64,000 nt of DNA from contig NZ_MUYU01000012.1 of the NCBI RefSeq assembly GCF_002014825.1, positions 1 to 64,000 on the forward strand. The letters run 5' to 3'. Under the pieces are notes generated by a model that saw only the letters and a list, made by a program, of their open reading frames with translations, did no database searches and was not told the origin of the DNA. The position numbers and the translations under genes were made by a program. Of this stretch, positions 36,572-44,824 are shown piece by piece (position 1 is the first letter of the stretch; each line of letters opens with the position of its first letter). The DNA comes from Moraxella pluranimalium. GTDB lineage: Bacteria; Pseudomonadota; Gammaproteobacteria; Pseudomonadales; Moraxellaceae.

Positions 36572-37963
36572 ATGACTGACATCATCATCCCAAGCACGCT
36601 AAGCACTGCCGAACTGACTTGTGCCATCGCTCACCGCCATGCTGATTGGCAGGTGTGTTTTTTGAATAATCATCACAAGCCTGTGATTGGGATTTTGCCA
36701 AAAATCAGCTGGCAGATGACAAGCCATGCACAAGCACAGACATTGACCGTCGCCACACGCCAAGCGATGGCAGATTATCAGTATGAACAGCTACCCAGCA
36801 GTTATGAGCATCTGATGGCACAGCTGTGCGCCTATGCGGATACACACAAGCCAAGCCCTGATACGCACGATGATACGCACGATACCGAGCCATCATATCA
36901 GCACGGCTTGATGGGCTTTGTCGGTTATGACATCGCTGCTCATGCGCTCAATGACAGCATTGGCATTGATGAGTCTATGCCTGCGTGTTTTTTTGGGCAT
37001 TATGATATTATCCTGCGCCCTTGCACAGATGGCTATCAGCTGATTTGTCATGATAACAATATCGATGTCGATACACTTGGGCAGATGATTGGCGGGCTTG
37101 GCTTGGATGATTTACCAAAGAAAACCGCACTGACACTCACGCCCCTATGGTCAAAGGCCGACTATGCGCACGCCTTTGACCAAGCCCAAGCTTATCTGTT
37201 GGCTGGCGACGGCTATCAAATCAATCTTACCCAAGCTTGGCAAGCCAAAAAAACAGGCGCACTATCGGCACATCTGCCTAGCCTTATCCAACAAACCAAC
37301 GCACCGTTTGCAGGCTTTTTACAAGTGGCTGACTTTGAGCTATTGTCGGTATCGCCTGAGCTATTTTTTACTTTTTATCAACAAAATCATCAAATCAATA
37401 TCATCACCAAGCCCATCAAAGGCACTCGCCCCCGAGCGTCTGACCCTGTCGCCGATGATGCACTCAAACAAGCACTAGCAACGAGTAGCAAGGACATCAG
37501 CGAGAATTTGATGATTGTTGATTTGCTCCGTAATGACTTGGGCAAATATGCCATCACAGGTGGTGTCAAAACGCCTGTCCGCTTTGCCATCGAAAGCTTT
37601 TATAATGTGCATCACATGGTCAGCACCATCACCGCCACGCTCAAGCCTGACAGCCATCCCATTGCCGTGCTGTTTGGCTCACTGCCGGCAGGCTCAATCA
37701 CAGGCGCACCCAAAAAGCGTGCCTGCGAGATGATAGACGAGCTCGAAGCACGCCCCCGTGGTGCGTACTGTGGCACGATGGGGTATCTGAATTTTGATGG
37801 GACAGGGCAATTTAATGTGCTGATTCGCACCATCCAAGCCAATGCCGATACCGTCAGCGTCTGGGCAGGCGGTGGCATCACCATTCGCTCGCAGATGGAT
37901 GATGAATATCAAGAATGTTTGGATAAAGTTGGGGCGATTTTAAAGAGTTTGTCAAGCACATAG
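36572..37963 (+). CDS. pabB: Aminodeoxychorismate synthase component I
   Basis: PabB aminates chorismate to 4-amino-4-deoxychorismate for p-aminobenzoate and folate synthesis, using ammonia from PabA. The 463-residue protein has the chorismate-binding fold. PIKGTRPR carries the catalytic Lys typical of PabB; anthranilate synthase TrpE has PIAGT. NLMIVDLLRNDLGK, GSITGAPKKRACEMIDELE and RGAYCGTMGYL are also present. Neither pabA nor pabC is adjacent. The gene ends at a strong hairpin. Confidence 0.92.
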   Translation: MTDIIIPSTLSTAELTCAIAHRHADWQVCFLNNHHKPVIGILPKISWQMTSHAQAQTLTVATRQAMADYQYEQLPSSYEHLMAQLCAYADTHKPSPDTHDDTHDTEPSYQHGLMGFVGYDIAAHALNDSIGIDESMPACFFGHYDIILRPCTDGYQLICHDNNIDVDTLGQMIGGLGLDDLPKKTALTLTPLWSKADYAHAFDQAQAYLLAGDGYQINLTQAWQAKKTGALSAHLPSLIQQTNAPFAGFLQVADFELLSVSPELFFTFYQQNHQINIITKPIKGTRPRASDPVADDALKQALATSSKDISENLMIVDLLRNDLGKYAITGGVKTPVRFAIESFYNVHHMVSTITATLKPDSHPIAVLFGSLPAGSITGAPKKRACEMIDELEARPRGAYCGTMGYLNFDGTGQFNVLIRTIQANADTVSVWAGGGITIRSQMDDEYQECLDKVGAILKSLSST

Positions 37964-37990
37964 CTCAATTTTAGCCCATTTATTAAGATA

Positions 37991-38030
37991 AAAAAATCCG
38001 TTTATAATCAATGCTATAAACGGATTTTTT
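37991..38030. terminator. Bidirectional terminator between pabB and the aminopeptidase P gene
   Basis: A perfect 16-bp stem (37991-38006 with 38015-38030, core ATCCGTTTATA) with an 8-nt loop. A-rich and T-rich ends serve both convergent genes. Confidence 0.88.
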
Positions 38031-38048
38031 ATTAAATCAACCCAGCAA

Positions 38049-39845
38049 TCACACCGCTTTGGTGCGTTCAATCAACCATGCTTTGGCATCGCCTGACACA
38101 CGGTCAATCAGCTCATCATGGACACGCTGATGGTAGCTGTTGAGCCATGCTTTTTCTTCAGTCGTCAAAAGCTCTGGCAAAATCAAACGAGTGTCAAACG
38201 GACACAGGGTCAAATCATCGAACTTCAAGAAAGTACCGAACTCGGTCTCATGTGCTGGCATATGTACGACGCAGTTTTCTAGGCGGATGCCCCATTTGCC
38301 TTCACGATACAGTCCTGGCTCATTGGTCGTGATCATGCCACGCTTCAGCACACGCTCAGCGGTGGCTGGTGCGTGTACTGAGATGACTTGTGGGCCTTCG
38401 TGGACATTCATAAAGTAGCCTACGCCATGACCTGTGCCATGACCATAATCCAAGCCTTGTTGCCATAGATGGATACGAGCCAACACATCAATCTGACCTG
38501 ATGGCAGTCCTTCTGGGAAGTGCGCATTGGCAAGTCCAATGTGTGCTTTGAGCACATAAGTCACATCACGCTTTTCGTCATCGCTGACGGTGCCACAGCT
38601 TGCCATACGTGTGATGTCGGTGGTGCCGTTATAATACTGAGCCCCTGAGTCAATCAGTAGCAGACCGTCACCTTCGATGGTAGCAAAATTATCTTCGGTG
38701 GCTGAATAATGAACAATCGCCCCGTTACCCTTATAACCTGCAATCGTGCCAAAGCTTGGCGAAATATGATGCGGCTGACGGCTGCGAGCTTCGTTGAGCA
38801 TACGATCAACATCCAGCTCAGTCACCTTCTCACCCCTGGCAAGCTTTGCTTCAAACTCTGAGAAAAACTCGCACAAAGCTGCACCATCTTGACGCATCGC
38901 TTCACGGATATGCTCAATATCTGCATCTGATTTGATGGCTTTTAGCAAGGTGCTTGGATTCATCGCACGCACGATGGCGGTATCAGCAGGCAGTTTTGAG
39001 AGTGTGCCGACCGAGACACGAGCAGGATCAATCAGTAGCGTACCACGCACATCCGCCACCGCATCGATGATATCGCCATAATCCGCCGTATTGATGCCTG
39101 CATCAGCAAGATTTGCTTTGGTGGTGTCATCAAGCTTGTTTTGATCGACAAACAATGTCGCAGCCGTATCCGTAATCAGTAGATGCGACAAAAAGACTGG
39201 GTTAAATACCACATCGCTGCCACGCAGATTGACCAGCCATGCGATGTCATCTAGGCTGCTGATTAGATGCGCGTTAGCACCTTTTTCGCTCATGGCACGA
39301 CGGACTTTGGCAAGCTTGTCCGCCGCTGTCGTATCGACAAACTCGGCAGGATGCTCATAGATGGCATCTGTTGGCAAGCTTGGGCGATCCGACCAAATCT
39401 TGGCAAGCAAATCAAGGGTTGTCACAAGCTCAATGCCTTTATCACCAAAAGCCGCTTTTAGCGTGTCTGATTCATTGACCGATAAGACATTGCCATCAAT
39501 GGCGACTTTGGCACCGCTTGGCAGATGCTCAGCCAAAAAGGTCGAGAAAGTCGGGCGACCGATTTGCATTTTTTGTAGTTCGATACCCGTACCTTCAAGC
39601 TGCATCGGTGCTTGCACCCAGTAGCGGTTATCCGTCCACACGCCAGCAAAATCAGCGGTAATCACCAGCGTACCCACCGAGCCTGTAAAGCCTGACAACC
39701 ACGAACGACCCTGCCAATACACTGGCAGATACTCCGACATATGCGGGTCAGCAGATGGGATAATCAGCGCATCCACGCCATGTTCTGCCATCAATGCACG
39801 AGCGTTCTGTAGGCGTTCACGACGCACTTGAACCGAATCAGTCAT
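38049..39845 (-). CDS. Aminopeptidase P family protein (Xaa-Pro aminopeptidase, M24B)
   Basis: This metallopeptidase removes an N-terminal residue before proline. The 598-residue length with three domains matches the long, eukaryote-like aminopeptidase P form rather than E. coli PepP (about 440). Two creatinase-like N-terminal domains (ALIIPSADPHMSEY; FTGSVGTLVIT) precede a pita-bread catalytic domain. The metal ligands are visible: Asp in LLIDSGAQY, Asp in TTDITR, His in GHGTGHGVGYF, Glu in TTNEPGLY, and Glu in IRLENCV. No signal peptide is present, so it is cytoplasmic. It is monocistronic and convergent with pabB. Confidence 0.92.
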   Translation of the reverse strand: MTDSVQVRRERLQNARALMAEHGVDALIIPSADPHMSEYLPVYWQGRSWLSGFTGSVGTLVITADFAGVWTDNRYWVQAPMQLEGTGIELQKMQIGRPTFSTFLAEHLPSGAKVAIDGNVLSVNESDTLKAAFGDKGIELVTTLDLLAKIWSDRPSLPTDAIYEHPAEFVDTTAADKLAKVRRAMSEKGANAHLISSLDDIAWLVNLRGSDVVFNPVFLSHLLITDTAATLFVDQNKLDDTTKANLADAGINTADYGDIIDAVADVRGTLLIDPARVSVGTLSKLPADTAIVRAMNPSTLLKAIKSDADIEHIREAMRQDGAALCEFFSEFEAKLARGEKVTELDVDRMLNEARSRQPHHISPSFGTIAGYKGNGAIVHYSATEDNFATIEGDGLLLIDSGAQYYNGTTDITRMASCGTVSDDEKRDVTYVLKAHIGLANAHFPEGLPSGQIDVLARIHLWQQGLDYGHGTGHGVGYFMNVHEGPQVISVHAPATAERVLKRGMITTNEPGLYREGKWGIRLENCVVHMPAHETEFGTFLKFDDLTLCPFDTRLILPELLTTEEKAWLNSYHQRVHDELIDRVSGDAKAWLIERTKAV

Positions 39846-39975
39846 AATTCTATCCTAAATCATGTGAAAAACCGTGGGCAATACCCACCCAAATCCCAAG
39901 CATTTTATCACAAGCCTGATGTGTTTTAAATCATGGGCTCTTGATAAGCTTATCACAAAAGCTGATTAATCCAAC

Positions 39976-40005
39976 AAAAAACCCTTGTAGAAACAAGGGT
40001 TTTTT
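39976..40005 (-). terminator. Terminator of the Ala-rich membrane protein gene
   Basis: A perfect 13-bp stem (39976-39988 with 39993-40005, core ACCCTTGT) with a 4-nt loop and flanking A and T runs, 19 bp past the stop at 40025. Confidence 0.9.
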
Positions 40006-40024
40006 GTAGCGATATCCGCTTTGA

Positions 40025-40438
40025 TTATTTGCTTTGGGTTGCTTCTGCTTCTGCAGTCGCTTCAGCTGGCTTAGCGTCAGCAGTAGCTTCTGTTGCTTCA
40101 GGCTTAGCTTGTGCAGTTGCATCAGCAGGCTTAGCTTCTTCTGCTTTGACATCTGCTACTGGCTCAGCTGTCGCAGCATCTGCAGGCTGTTCGGTGGCAG
40201 CTGTTGCATCTGCTTCAGGTGCAGCTGTATCAGCAGGCTTAGCTTCTGCATCCGCTGGTGCTGCTTGCTCTGCAGCGACTTGTTCGGTAGCAGCTACTTC
40301 AGCTGGCTGATGTTCGCCTGCTGGACGTAGCCATGCTGATACAGCGATACCGCCAATGATCACAAGCAATAGCACGATACCAACAAGTGCAGTTACCGAT
40401 TCTTTTACTGGGTTATTTTGTGAAGCATCATGTGCCAT
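40025..40438 (-). CDS. Single-pass membrane protein with Ala/Glu/Pro-rich tail
   Basis: A 137-residue protein not assigned to a family. Residues 1-12 are polar, 13-37 form one transmembrane helix (ALVGIVLLLVIIGGIAVSAW), and 40-137 are a low-complexity tail of Ala, Glu, Pro, Asp, Thr and Lys with short recurring units such as KPAD, ATAE and EATE. The N-terminal layout resembles membrane anchors of small envelope proteins, but no heme or other motif follows. The tail probably extends into the periplasm as a disordered spacer. It has its own promoter and terminator, so it is a separate unit between the aminopeptidase P gene and lnt. Confidence 0.75.
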   Translation of the reverse strand: MAHDASQNNPVKESVTALVGIVLLLVIIGGIAVSAWLRPAGEHQPAEVAATEQVAAEQAAPADAEAKPADTAAPEADATAATEQPADAATAEPVADVKAEEAKPADATAQAKPEATEATADAKPAEATAEAEATQSK

Positions 40439-40502
40439 AAGTCACCTGCCTAAAATGGGTTGGAAATTGATTTTGTGATAAATAGAAATAAATTTTCTCT
40501 AT

Positions 40503-40531
40503 TATATACCAAATTATCGCTTTTTGTACAA
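40503..40531 (-). promoter_or_regulatory. Promoter of the Ala-rich membrane protein gene
   Basis: On the minus strand TTGTAC (40526-40531) is 17 bp from TATATA (40503-40508), with an overlapping TATAAT at 40501-40506. An inverted repeat AATTCCTT/AAGGAATT (40530-40537, 40547-40554) lies just upstream and may be the end of lnt transcription or a regulator site. Confidence 0.5.
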
Positions 40532-40565
40532 TTCCTTTTAATATTTAAGGAATTATTCATCACAC

Positions 40566-42170
40566 TTAGCGGTCAGCGACACCTTTGGCAGTGTAGTATT
40601 TTTCTTTTTTGGCACTGGTATTATTCATACGATTTGCCAAGATACTTAATAAAATCAATAAGATACCGATAATCAACACTGGATAATGTCCAAGAATCAT
40701 AAATGGCGTCTTGCCTGTCATGCTTGGCACATCGCCACGCAATACCGCTTGCTCAAATTGCGGTAGGCTTGCAATCACCTGACCTTTTTCATTGATAATC
40801 GCTGTCACGCCATTATTGGTGGCACGCACAAAGTAGCGACCCGTCTCAAGACTACGCATCTGCACCATCTGTAGATGCTGCATCGGACCTGCTGATGTGC
40901 CAAACCATGCATCATTGGACACGGTCAATAAAAAGTCGGTATCAATGGCATTACGGCGAGTGGTATCAGGATAAGCGACTTCATAACAAATCGCCAAGCC
41001 CATTTTCTCACCATTGGCAATCAGTGGCGACTGCGTATCAGTGCCACGGCTAAAGCCTTGAGCGTTTTGCATACCGGCAAGATTTGGCAAAATATCAAGC
41101 AGACCGCCAAACGGAATGTACTCGCCAAATGGCACAAGGCGTTGTTTTTTGTACACGCCTGCTTGCGTACCGTCAAATGCCATCACACTGTTGTACAAAT
41201 CCATACCTGCGCCATCTTGATGGATTTCACGATAAGGCACGCCCGTCACCCAAGCACTCTTTGATTCATAAGCATGATTTGCCACTTCGGCGATGAATGG
41301 CCATGCGTCATCTTGAAGGATTGGAATGGCGGCTTCTGGCCAGATGACGATATCACGCCCCCACTCTGACTGCGACAGCCCTGCATAGATGCCAAGCGTC
41401 TGCATTTGGTACTCGGCAAGCCATTTCATATCTTGGGGAATATTACCCTGCACGAGCGATACACTGCTTGATTTGCCCGTCGGTGTCGTCCAGTGGATAT
41501 TAGCAAGGCTCAATAGCACCGCAATACCCGTCAGCACCGCACTGATAAGCATATAGCCCCCACGCACTCGAAACAGCTCAATGGTCGCCGCCCCAAACAG
41601 TACCGCCAAAAACGACAGCCCAAATACACCCACCATCGGCGCAATGCCATTGAGCCATGTCACTTCGGTAAAGGCATAACCGACAAACAACCATGGAAAA
41701 CCGGTCAAAAACCAAGTCTTAAGCCACTCTTGCACCACCCAAAAACCTGCAAAAGCCAACGGCTGGTGTGCTGTAAATCGCACAAAAGCCCACGCCATCA
41801 CCGCATGAAACAGCCCCATAATCAGCGCCATCAGCCCAATCATCACATAGCCAAGCCATGCAGGGATACCGCCGTATTGATGGATGGATGTAAACAGCCA
41901 AAACGCCCCCACCGCCCAAGTGCCAAAGCCATAGGCTTCCCCCAGCCAAAATGCCTGTCTTGGGTTTTTTGCGCCTAGCAATAGCACATACAGCACCATC
42001 GGCGAGATGATAGCGATAGGATACAGATAATACGGCGCAAGCGATAAGCTAAATATCGCCCCTGCCAGCAATGCAATCGGCATGGCAAGTGCCATCGGCA
42101 GACTTTTGGCTTGGGTGGCATGTTTGCGGTTGCGGATTAGTTTGGGTGTACTTGCAGTCGCTGTACTCAT
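40566..42170 (-). CDS. lnt: Apolipoprotein N-acyltransferase
   Basis: Lnt adds the third acyl chain to the N-terminal Cys of lipoproteins in the inner membrane, the step needed before Lol sorting. The 534-residue protein has about seven transmembrane helices in its first 220 residues and a C-terminal periplasmic nitrilase domain. The Glu-Lys-Cys catalytic triad is visible: Glu in IWPEAAIP, Lys in YKKQRLVPFGEY, Cys in AICYEVAYP. It follows corC on the same strand, the conserved gammaproteobacterial order, though a hairpin lies between them. LolB is encoded about 10 kb away. Confidence 0.94.
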   Translation of the reverse strand: MSTATASTPKLIRNRKHATQAKSLPMALAMPIALLAGAIFSLSLAPYYLYPIAIISPMVLYVLLLGAKNPRQAFWLGEAYGFGTWAVGAFWLFTSIHQYGGIPAWLGYVMIGLMALIMGLFHAVMAWAFVRFTAHQPLAFAGFWVVQEWLKTWFLTGFPWLFVGYAFTEVTWLNGIAPMVGVFGLSFLAVLFGAATIELFRVRGGYMLISAVLTGIAVLLSLANIHWTTPTGKSSSVSLVQGNIPQDMKWLAEYQMQTLGIYAGLSQSEWGRDIVIWPEAAIPILQDDAWPFIAEVANHAYESKSAWVTGVPYREIHQDGAGMDLYNSVMAFDGTQAGVYKKQRLVPFGEYIPFGGLLDILPNLAGMQNAQGFSRGTDTQSPLIANGEKMGLAICYEVAYPDTTRRNAIDTDFLLTVSNDAWFGTSAGPMQHLQMVQMRSLETGRYFVRATNNGVTAIINEKGQVIASLPQFEQAVLRGDVPSMTGKTPFMILGHYPVLIIGILLILLSILANRMNNTSAKKEKYYTAKGVADR

Positions 42171-42277
42171 GAGAACTCTTGGCTAATTAACATCACTTGG
42201 GATAAACGCTTAAGTGTAGCAGATTTTGGCAAGATTATCAGTAAATTATTCATACCAATTAACCATCGCCACGCCCC

Positions 42278-42310
42278 AAAATAATAAAACCTGCCATCAA
42301 GACAGGTTTT
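42278..42310 (-). terminator. Hairpin between corC and lnt
   Basis: AAAACCTG (42286-42293) pairs with CAGGTTTT (42303-42310) across 9 nt, with a moderately T-rich tail on the minus strand. It may only partly terminate corC transcription. Confidence 0.55.
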
Positions 42311-42320
42311 ACAACATCAC

Positions 42321-43193
42321 TTATTCTTCAGCTTCCGCCTGCGCTACCAAAGTCAGCTCAAGCAGGTGGATAAATCGCCCTTCGACATCGACGATGGTGA
42401 TTTGCCAATCATCAATCAGCACGGTTTCGCCTTCTAGATGGCTGACAAAGCCAAGCGCCTGCATGACAAGCCCGCCCATCGTATCGACATCAGCATCATC
42501 AAAATGACTGCCCAAGATTTCGTTGCAGTCGCTAATCAATGTCGATGCCTGCACAAGCCACACGCCCGCCTTATCGGGATGTGGGACGATATTATTAATA
42601 TCGCTATCTTCATCGATGTCATCATGCTCATCGACGATGTCGCCGACAATCTCTTCGAGCAAATCTTCCATCGTCACCACACCCGACACCGAACCAAACT
42701 CATCGACGACGACCGCCATGTGCACTTGGGCTTTTTGTAGGGAGCGAAGTAGAGTATCTGAACGCGCCGTCTCACTGATGTACAAAGGCTTACGCACGAT
42801 GTCTGAGATACGCAGTGGTGCATCAATGCCATCGGCTTTGTTTTTGAGAAGTGGAATCAAATCCTTGACAAGCAAAATCCCAAGTACCGCATTATCATCA
42901 TGGCTATCAAACACAGGATAGCGAGAATGCTCTGTCTCAAGCACCACCGATAGGATGTCGGATAAATCATCATCACTCGCCACAGCGTGCACCTGTGGGC
43001 GTGGCGTCATAATTTCACGCACCTGCGTGGCAGGCAAATCCAGCACACCCTCTAGCATATCAACCGTATCAGGCTCTAGAAACTGGCGCGACTCCTGCAC
43101 CAATTTTAGCAAATCATCTCGGGTCTCAGGCGCAGTCGATAACCAACGCTTAAGCCCCCGCATTGACCAACTACTCGAATTGTCATCAGACAT
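42321..43193 (-). CDS. corC: CorC/HlyC family CBS-domain protein
   Basis: A 290-residue cytoplasmic protein of the CorC (YbeX) type, linked to Mg/Co efflux and ribosome maturation. Two CBS domains (VREIMTPRPQVHAV to about 125; DIVRKPLYISETAR to about 190) are followed by the CorC_HlyC domain (about 205-285) with MGGLVMQALGFVS. There is no membrane domain, as expected for this short form. It precedes lnt, the usual neighbour. A perfect 12-bp palindrome GTACAATTGTAC at 43297-43308 lies upstream and may be regulatory. Confidence 0.9.
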   Translation of the reverse strand: MSDDNSSSWSMRGLKRWLSTAPETRDDLLKLVQESRQFLEPDTVDMLEGVLDLPATQVREIMTPRPQVHAVASDDDLSDILSVVLETEHSRYPVFDSHDDNAVLGILLVKDLIPLLKNKADGIDAPLRISDIVRKPLYISETARSDTLLRSLQKAQVHMAVVVDEFGSVSGVVTMEDLLEEIVGDIVDEHDDIDEDSDINNIVPHPDKAGVWLVQASTLISDCNEILGSHFDDADVDTMGGLVMQALGFVSHLEGETVLIDDWQITIVDVEGRFIHLLELTLVAQAEAEE

Positions 43194-43345
43194 CAGCGGT
43201 ATAATTTAACCTCGTGTTATTGAAATTTTCGCTTTTAATTTAGCGTATTGATGCGGATTATTCAAGTGGCTTTTTGCGGATTTTGGATAATTTTGCGTAC
43301 AATTGTACCACTCATCGTCCGCCAAGCCACGATACAAGCTTATCT

Positions 43346-43819
43346 TTAGAGCTTTACCCAGCGGATGATACGCTCTTCGATGGCTTCATCACTCATGCCC
43401 ACTTCACTGACACAGCGACCTGCTGATGACACCTTAGCAAAGCCTACTTTGTGGTTGATGCCGTCGTGGAGTAGCTTGTGCCAAGGTGGTAGCTGCTGCC
43501 CTAGATATAGACGCTTGTAGGCGCAGTGACGGGGTAGCCACAGCATATTTGGCAAATCCGCCGCAGTCAGGCGGATACAGTCAGGCACGGTGTGTTGGCG
43601 GTGGGCATAGTCCGAGCAATGCCCCGTCGTGCAATCAAGTAGCTGACACGCCACATCGGTGTATTCGGTGTAGCGGACATCGTCATCGTCCAGAAACTTC
43701 ACCAAACAGCACACGCCACAGCCATCGCACAGCGCTTCCCATTCATCATTGTTCAGTTCATTAAGCGGATAAATTTCCCAAAATCGTGGGCGAAGTTGAT
43801 TGTCGGTCATCATAATCAT
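43346..43819 (-). CDS. YcgN family cysteine cluster protein
   Basis: A 157-residue cytoplasmic protein of the UPF0260/YcgN family. The N-terminal RFWEIYPLNELNNDEWEALC and the cluster CDGCGVCCLVKF are diagnostic. Further cysteines (ACQLLDCTTGHCSDY, PDCIRL, RHCAYKRLY) are conserved in the family and probably bind a metal or Fe-S centre. No biochemical function is established. The start is uncertain among ATGs at 43819, 43813 and 43810, none with a strong ribosome site. Confidence 0.88.
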   Translation of the reverse strand: MIMMTDNQLRPRFWEIYPLNELNNDEWEALCDGCGVCCLVKFLDDDDVRYTEYTDVACQLLDCTTGHCSDYAHRQHTVPDCIRLTAADLPNMLWLPRHCAYKRLYLGQQLPPWHKLLHDGINHKVGFAKVSSAGRCVSEVGMSDEAIEERIIRWVKL

Positions 43820-43966
43820 TGGTAGCCATCAAAGTATCTATTGTGGTGTCTGTGGTTGAATATTGTACCGCAAATCCACCCAAAAAACCGCTTGACTTGC
43901 CCAAAATCCCTTGTTAAGTTATCCCTACACATCCGTGAATTTTTGGTTTATTTAAGGATATACATC

Positions 43967-44704
43967 ATGACAATCAGCACAAACACCTTGACCGCCACCG
44001 CACCAGATGGCACGCCACTACACAGCTATGTCGCCATGCCGACAGACACACCGACTGATGGCACATCCCCTGCCGTGCTTGTCGCCCCTGAATGGTGGGG
44101 TGTGGTCGAGCATCCAAAGACCGTCGCCGAACGCTTGGCAAAAGCAGGCTTTGTGGCGGTAGCGATGGACATCTATGGCGATGGCAAAATGACCACCGAT
44201 GCACACCAAGCCAACGCATGGATGACGCAGATGCTTGAAAACTCGGATGAGCTGATGAACCGCTGTCGGGTGATTTTTGATGCGGTGGCGGCATTGCCAC
44301 AGGTAGATGGCGCACGCATTGGCATTGCAGGGTTTTGTTTTGGTGGTAAAATCGCACTGGACATGGCACGACTAGGCACACCACTCAAAGCCGTCGCCAC
44401 TTTCCACGGCAATCCTACGCCCATCACGCCTGCCGTCGAAGGCAAATTCACCGCCAAAGTACTCGTCGCCCACGGCGCTGCCGACAGCATGGTATCGATG
44501 GCCGCCATCGATGGACTGCGTGATGAGCTGACCGCCGCCAAAGTCAGCCACGAGATTGATGTCTATGAAGGTGCTAAGCACGGCTTTAGCAATCCGCACG
44601 CCGATGACCGCGCTCGTGAGAACGGCGTAGATTTGGGCTATCATGCCGACGCTGCCCAAGCAAGCTGGGATAAGATGGTGCAGTTTATGAAGGATAATTT
44701 GTAA
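43967..44704 (+). CDS. Dienelactone hydrolase family protein
   Basis: A 245-residue cytoplasmic alpha/beta hydrolase. The nucleophile is Cys in GFCFGGK, as in dienelactone hydrolases, with the acid in HGAADSMV and the base His in GAKHGFSNP. The WWGVVEHPK segment near the N-terminus is also typical. The start at 43967 has AAGGAT upstream; a longer frame from 43841 lacks a site and has no homologous sequence. No aromatic catabolism genes are nearby, so the physiological substrate is open. Confidence 0.87.
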   Translation: MTISTNTLTATAPDGTPLHSYVAMPTDTPTDGTSPAVLVAPEWWGVVEHPKTVAERLAKAGFVAVAMDIYGDGKMTTDAHQANAWMTQMLENSDELMNRCRVIFDAVAALPQVDGARIGIAGFCFGGKIALDMARLGTPLKAVATFHGNPTPITPAVEGKFTAKVLVAHGAADSMVSMAAIDGLRDELTAAKVSHEIDVYEGAKHGFSNPHADDRARENGVDLGYHADAAQASWDKMVQFMKDNL

Positions 44705-44725
44705 TCCCATCTTATCAAGCACCGC

Positions 44726-44757
44726 AAGCCGTTTGGATAATTTCAGACGGCTTTTTT
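44726..44757 (+). terminator. Terminator of the dienelactone hydrolase gene, containing a DUS-like 10-mer
   Basis: AAGCCGT (44726-44732) pairs with ACGGCTT (44747-44753), followed by six T. The right arm contains TTCAGACGGC (44742-44751), the reverse complement of the neisserial DNA uptake core GCCGTCTGAA. The left arm, GCCGTTTGGA, differs from that core at two positions. Confidence 0.75.
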
Positions 44758-44768
44758 ACACCTAAGAC

Positions 44769-44802
44769 AAACCGCCCAAATCGGCAATTTGAGCGGTTTT
44801 TA
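44769..44802. terminator. Second hairpin between the dienelactone hydrolase and pepD genes
   Basis: AAACCGC (44769-44775) pairs with GCGGTTT (44793-44799), and an inner CAAAT/ATTTG pair extends the stem. The T-run is better on the plus strand, but the position also suits pepD on the minus strand. Confidence 0.7.
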
Positions 44803-44824
44803 TGTTTATTTGAGATATTTAACA

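Noticed and set aside
40029..40330. Long plus-strand frames opposite the Ala-rich membrane protein gene
   Set aside because: They are mirror products of the repetitive GCT/GCA codons on the other strand, and the minus-strand gene has a promoter, start and terminator.
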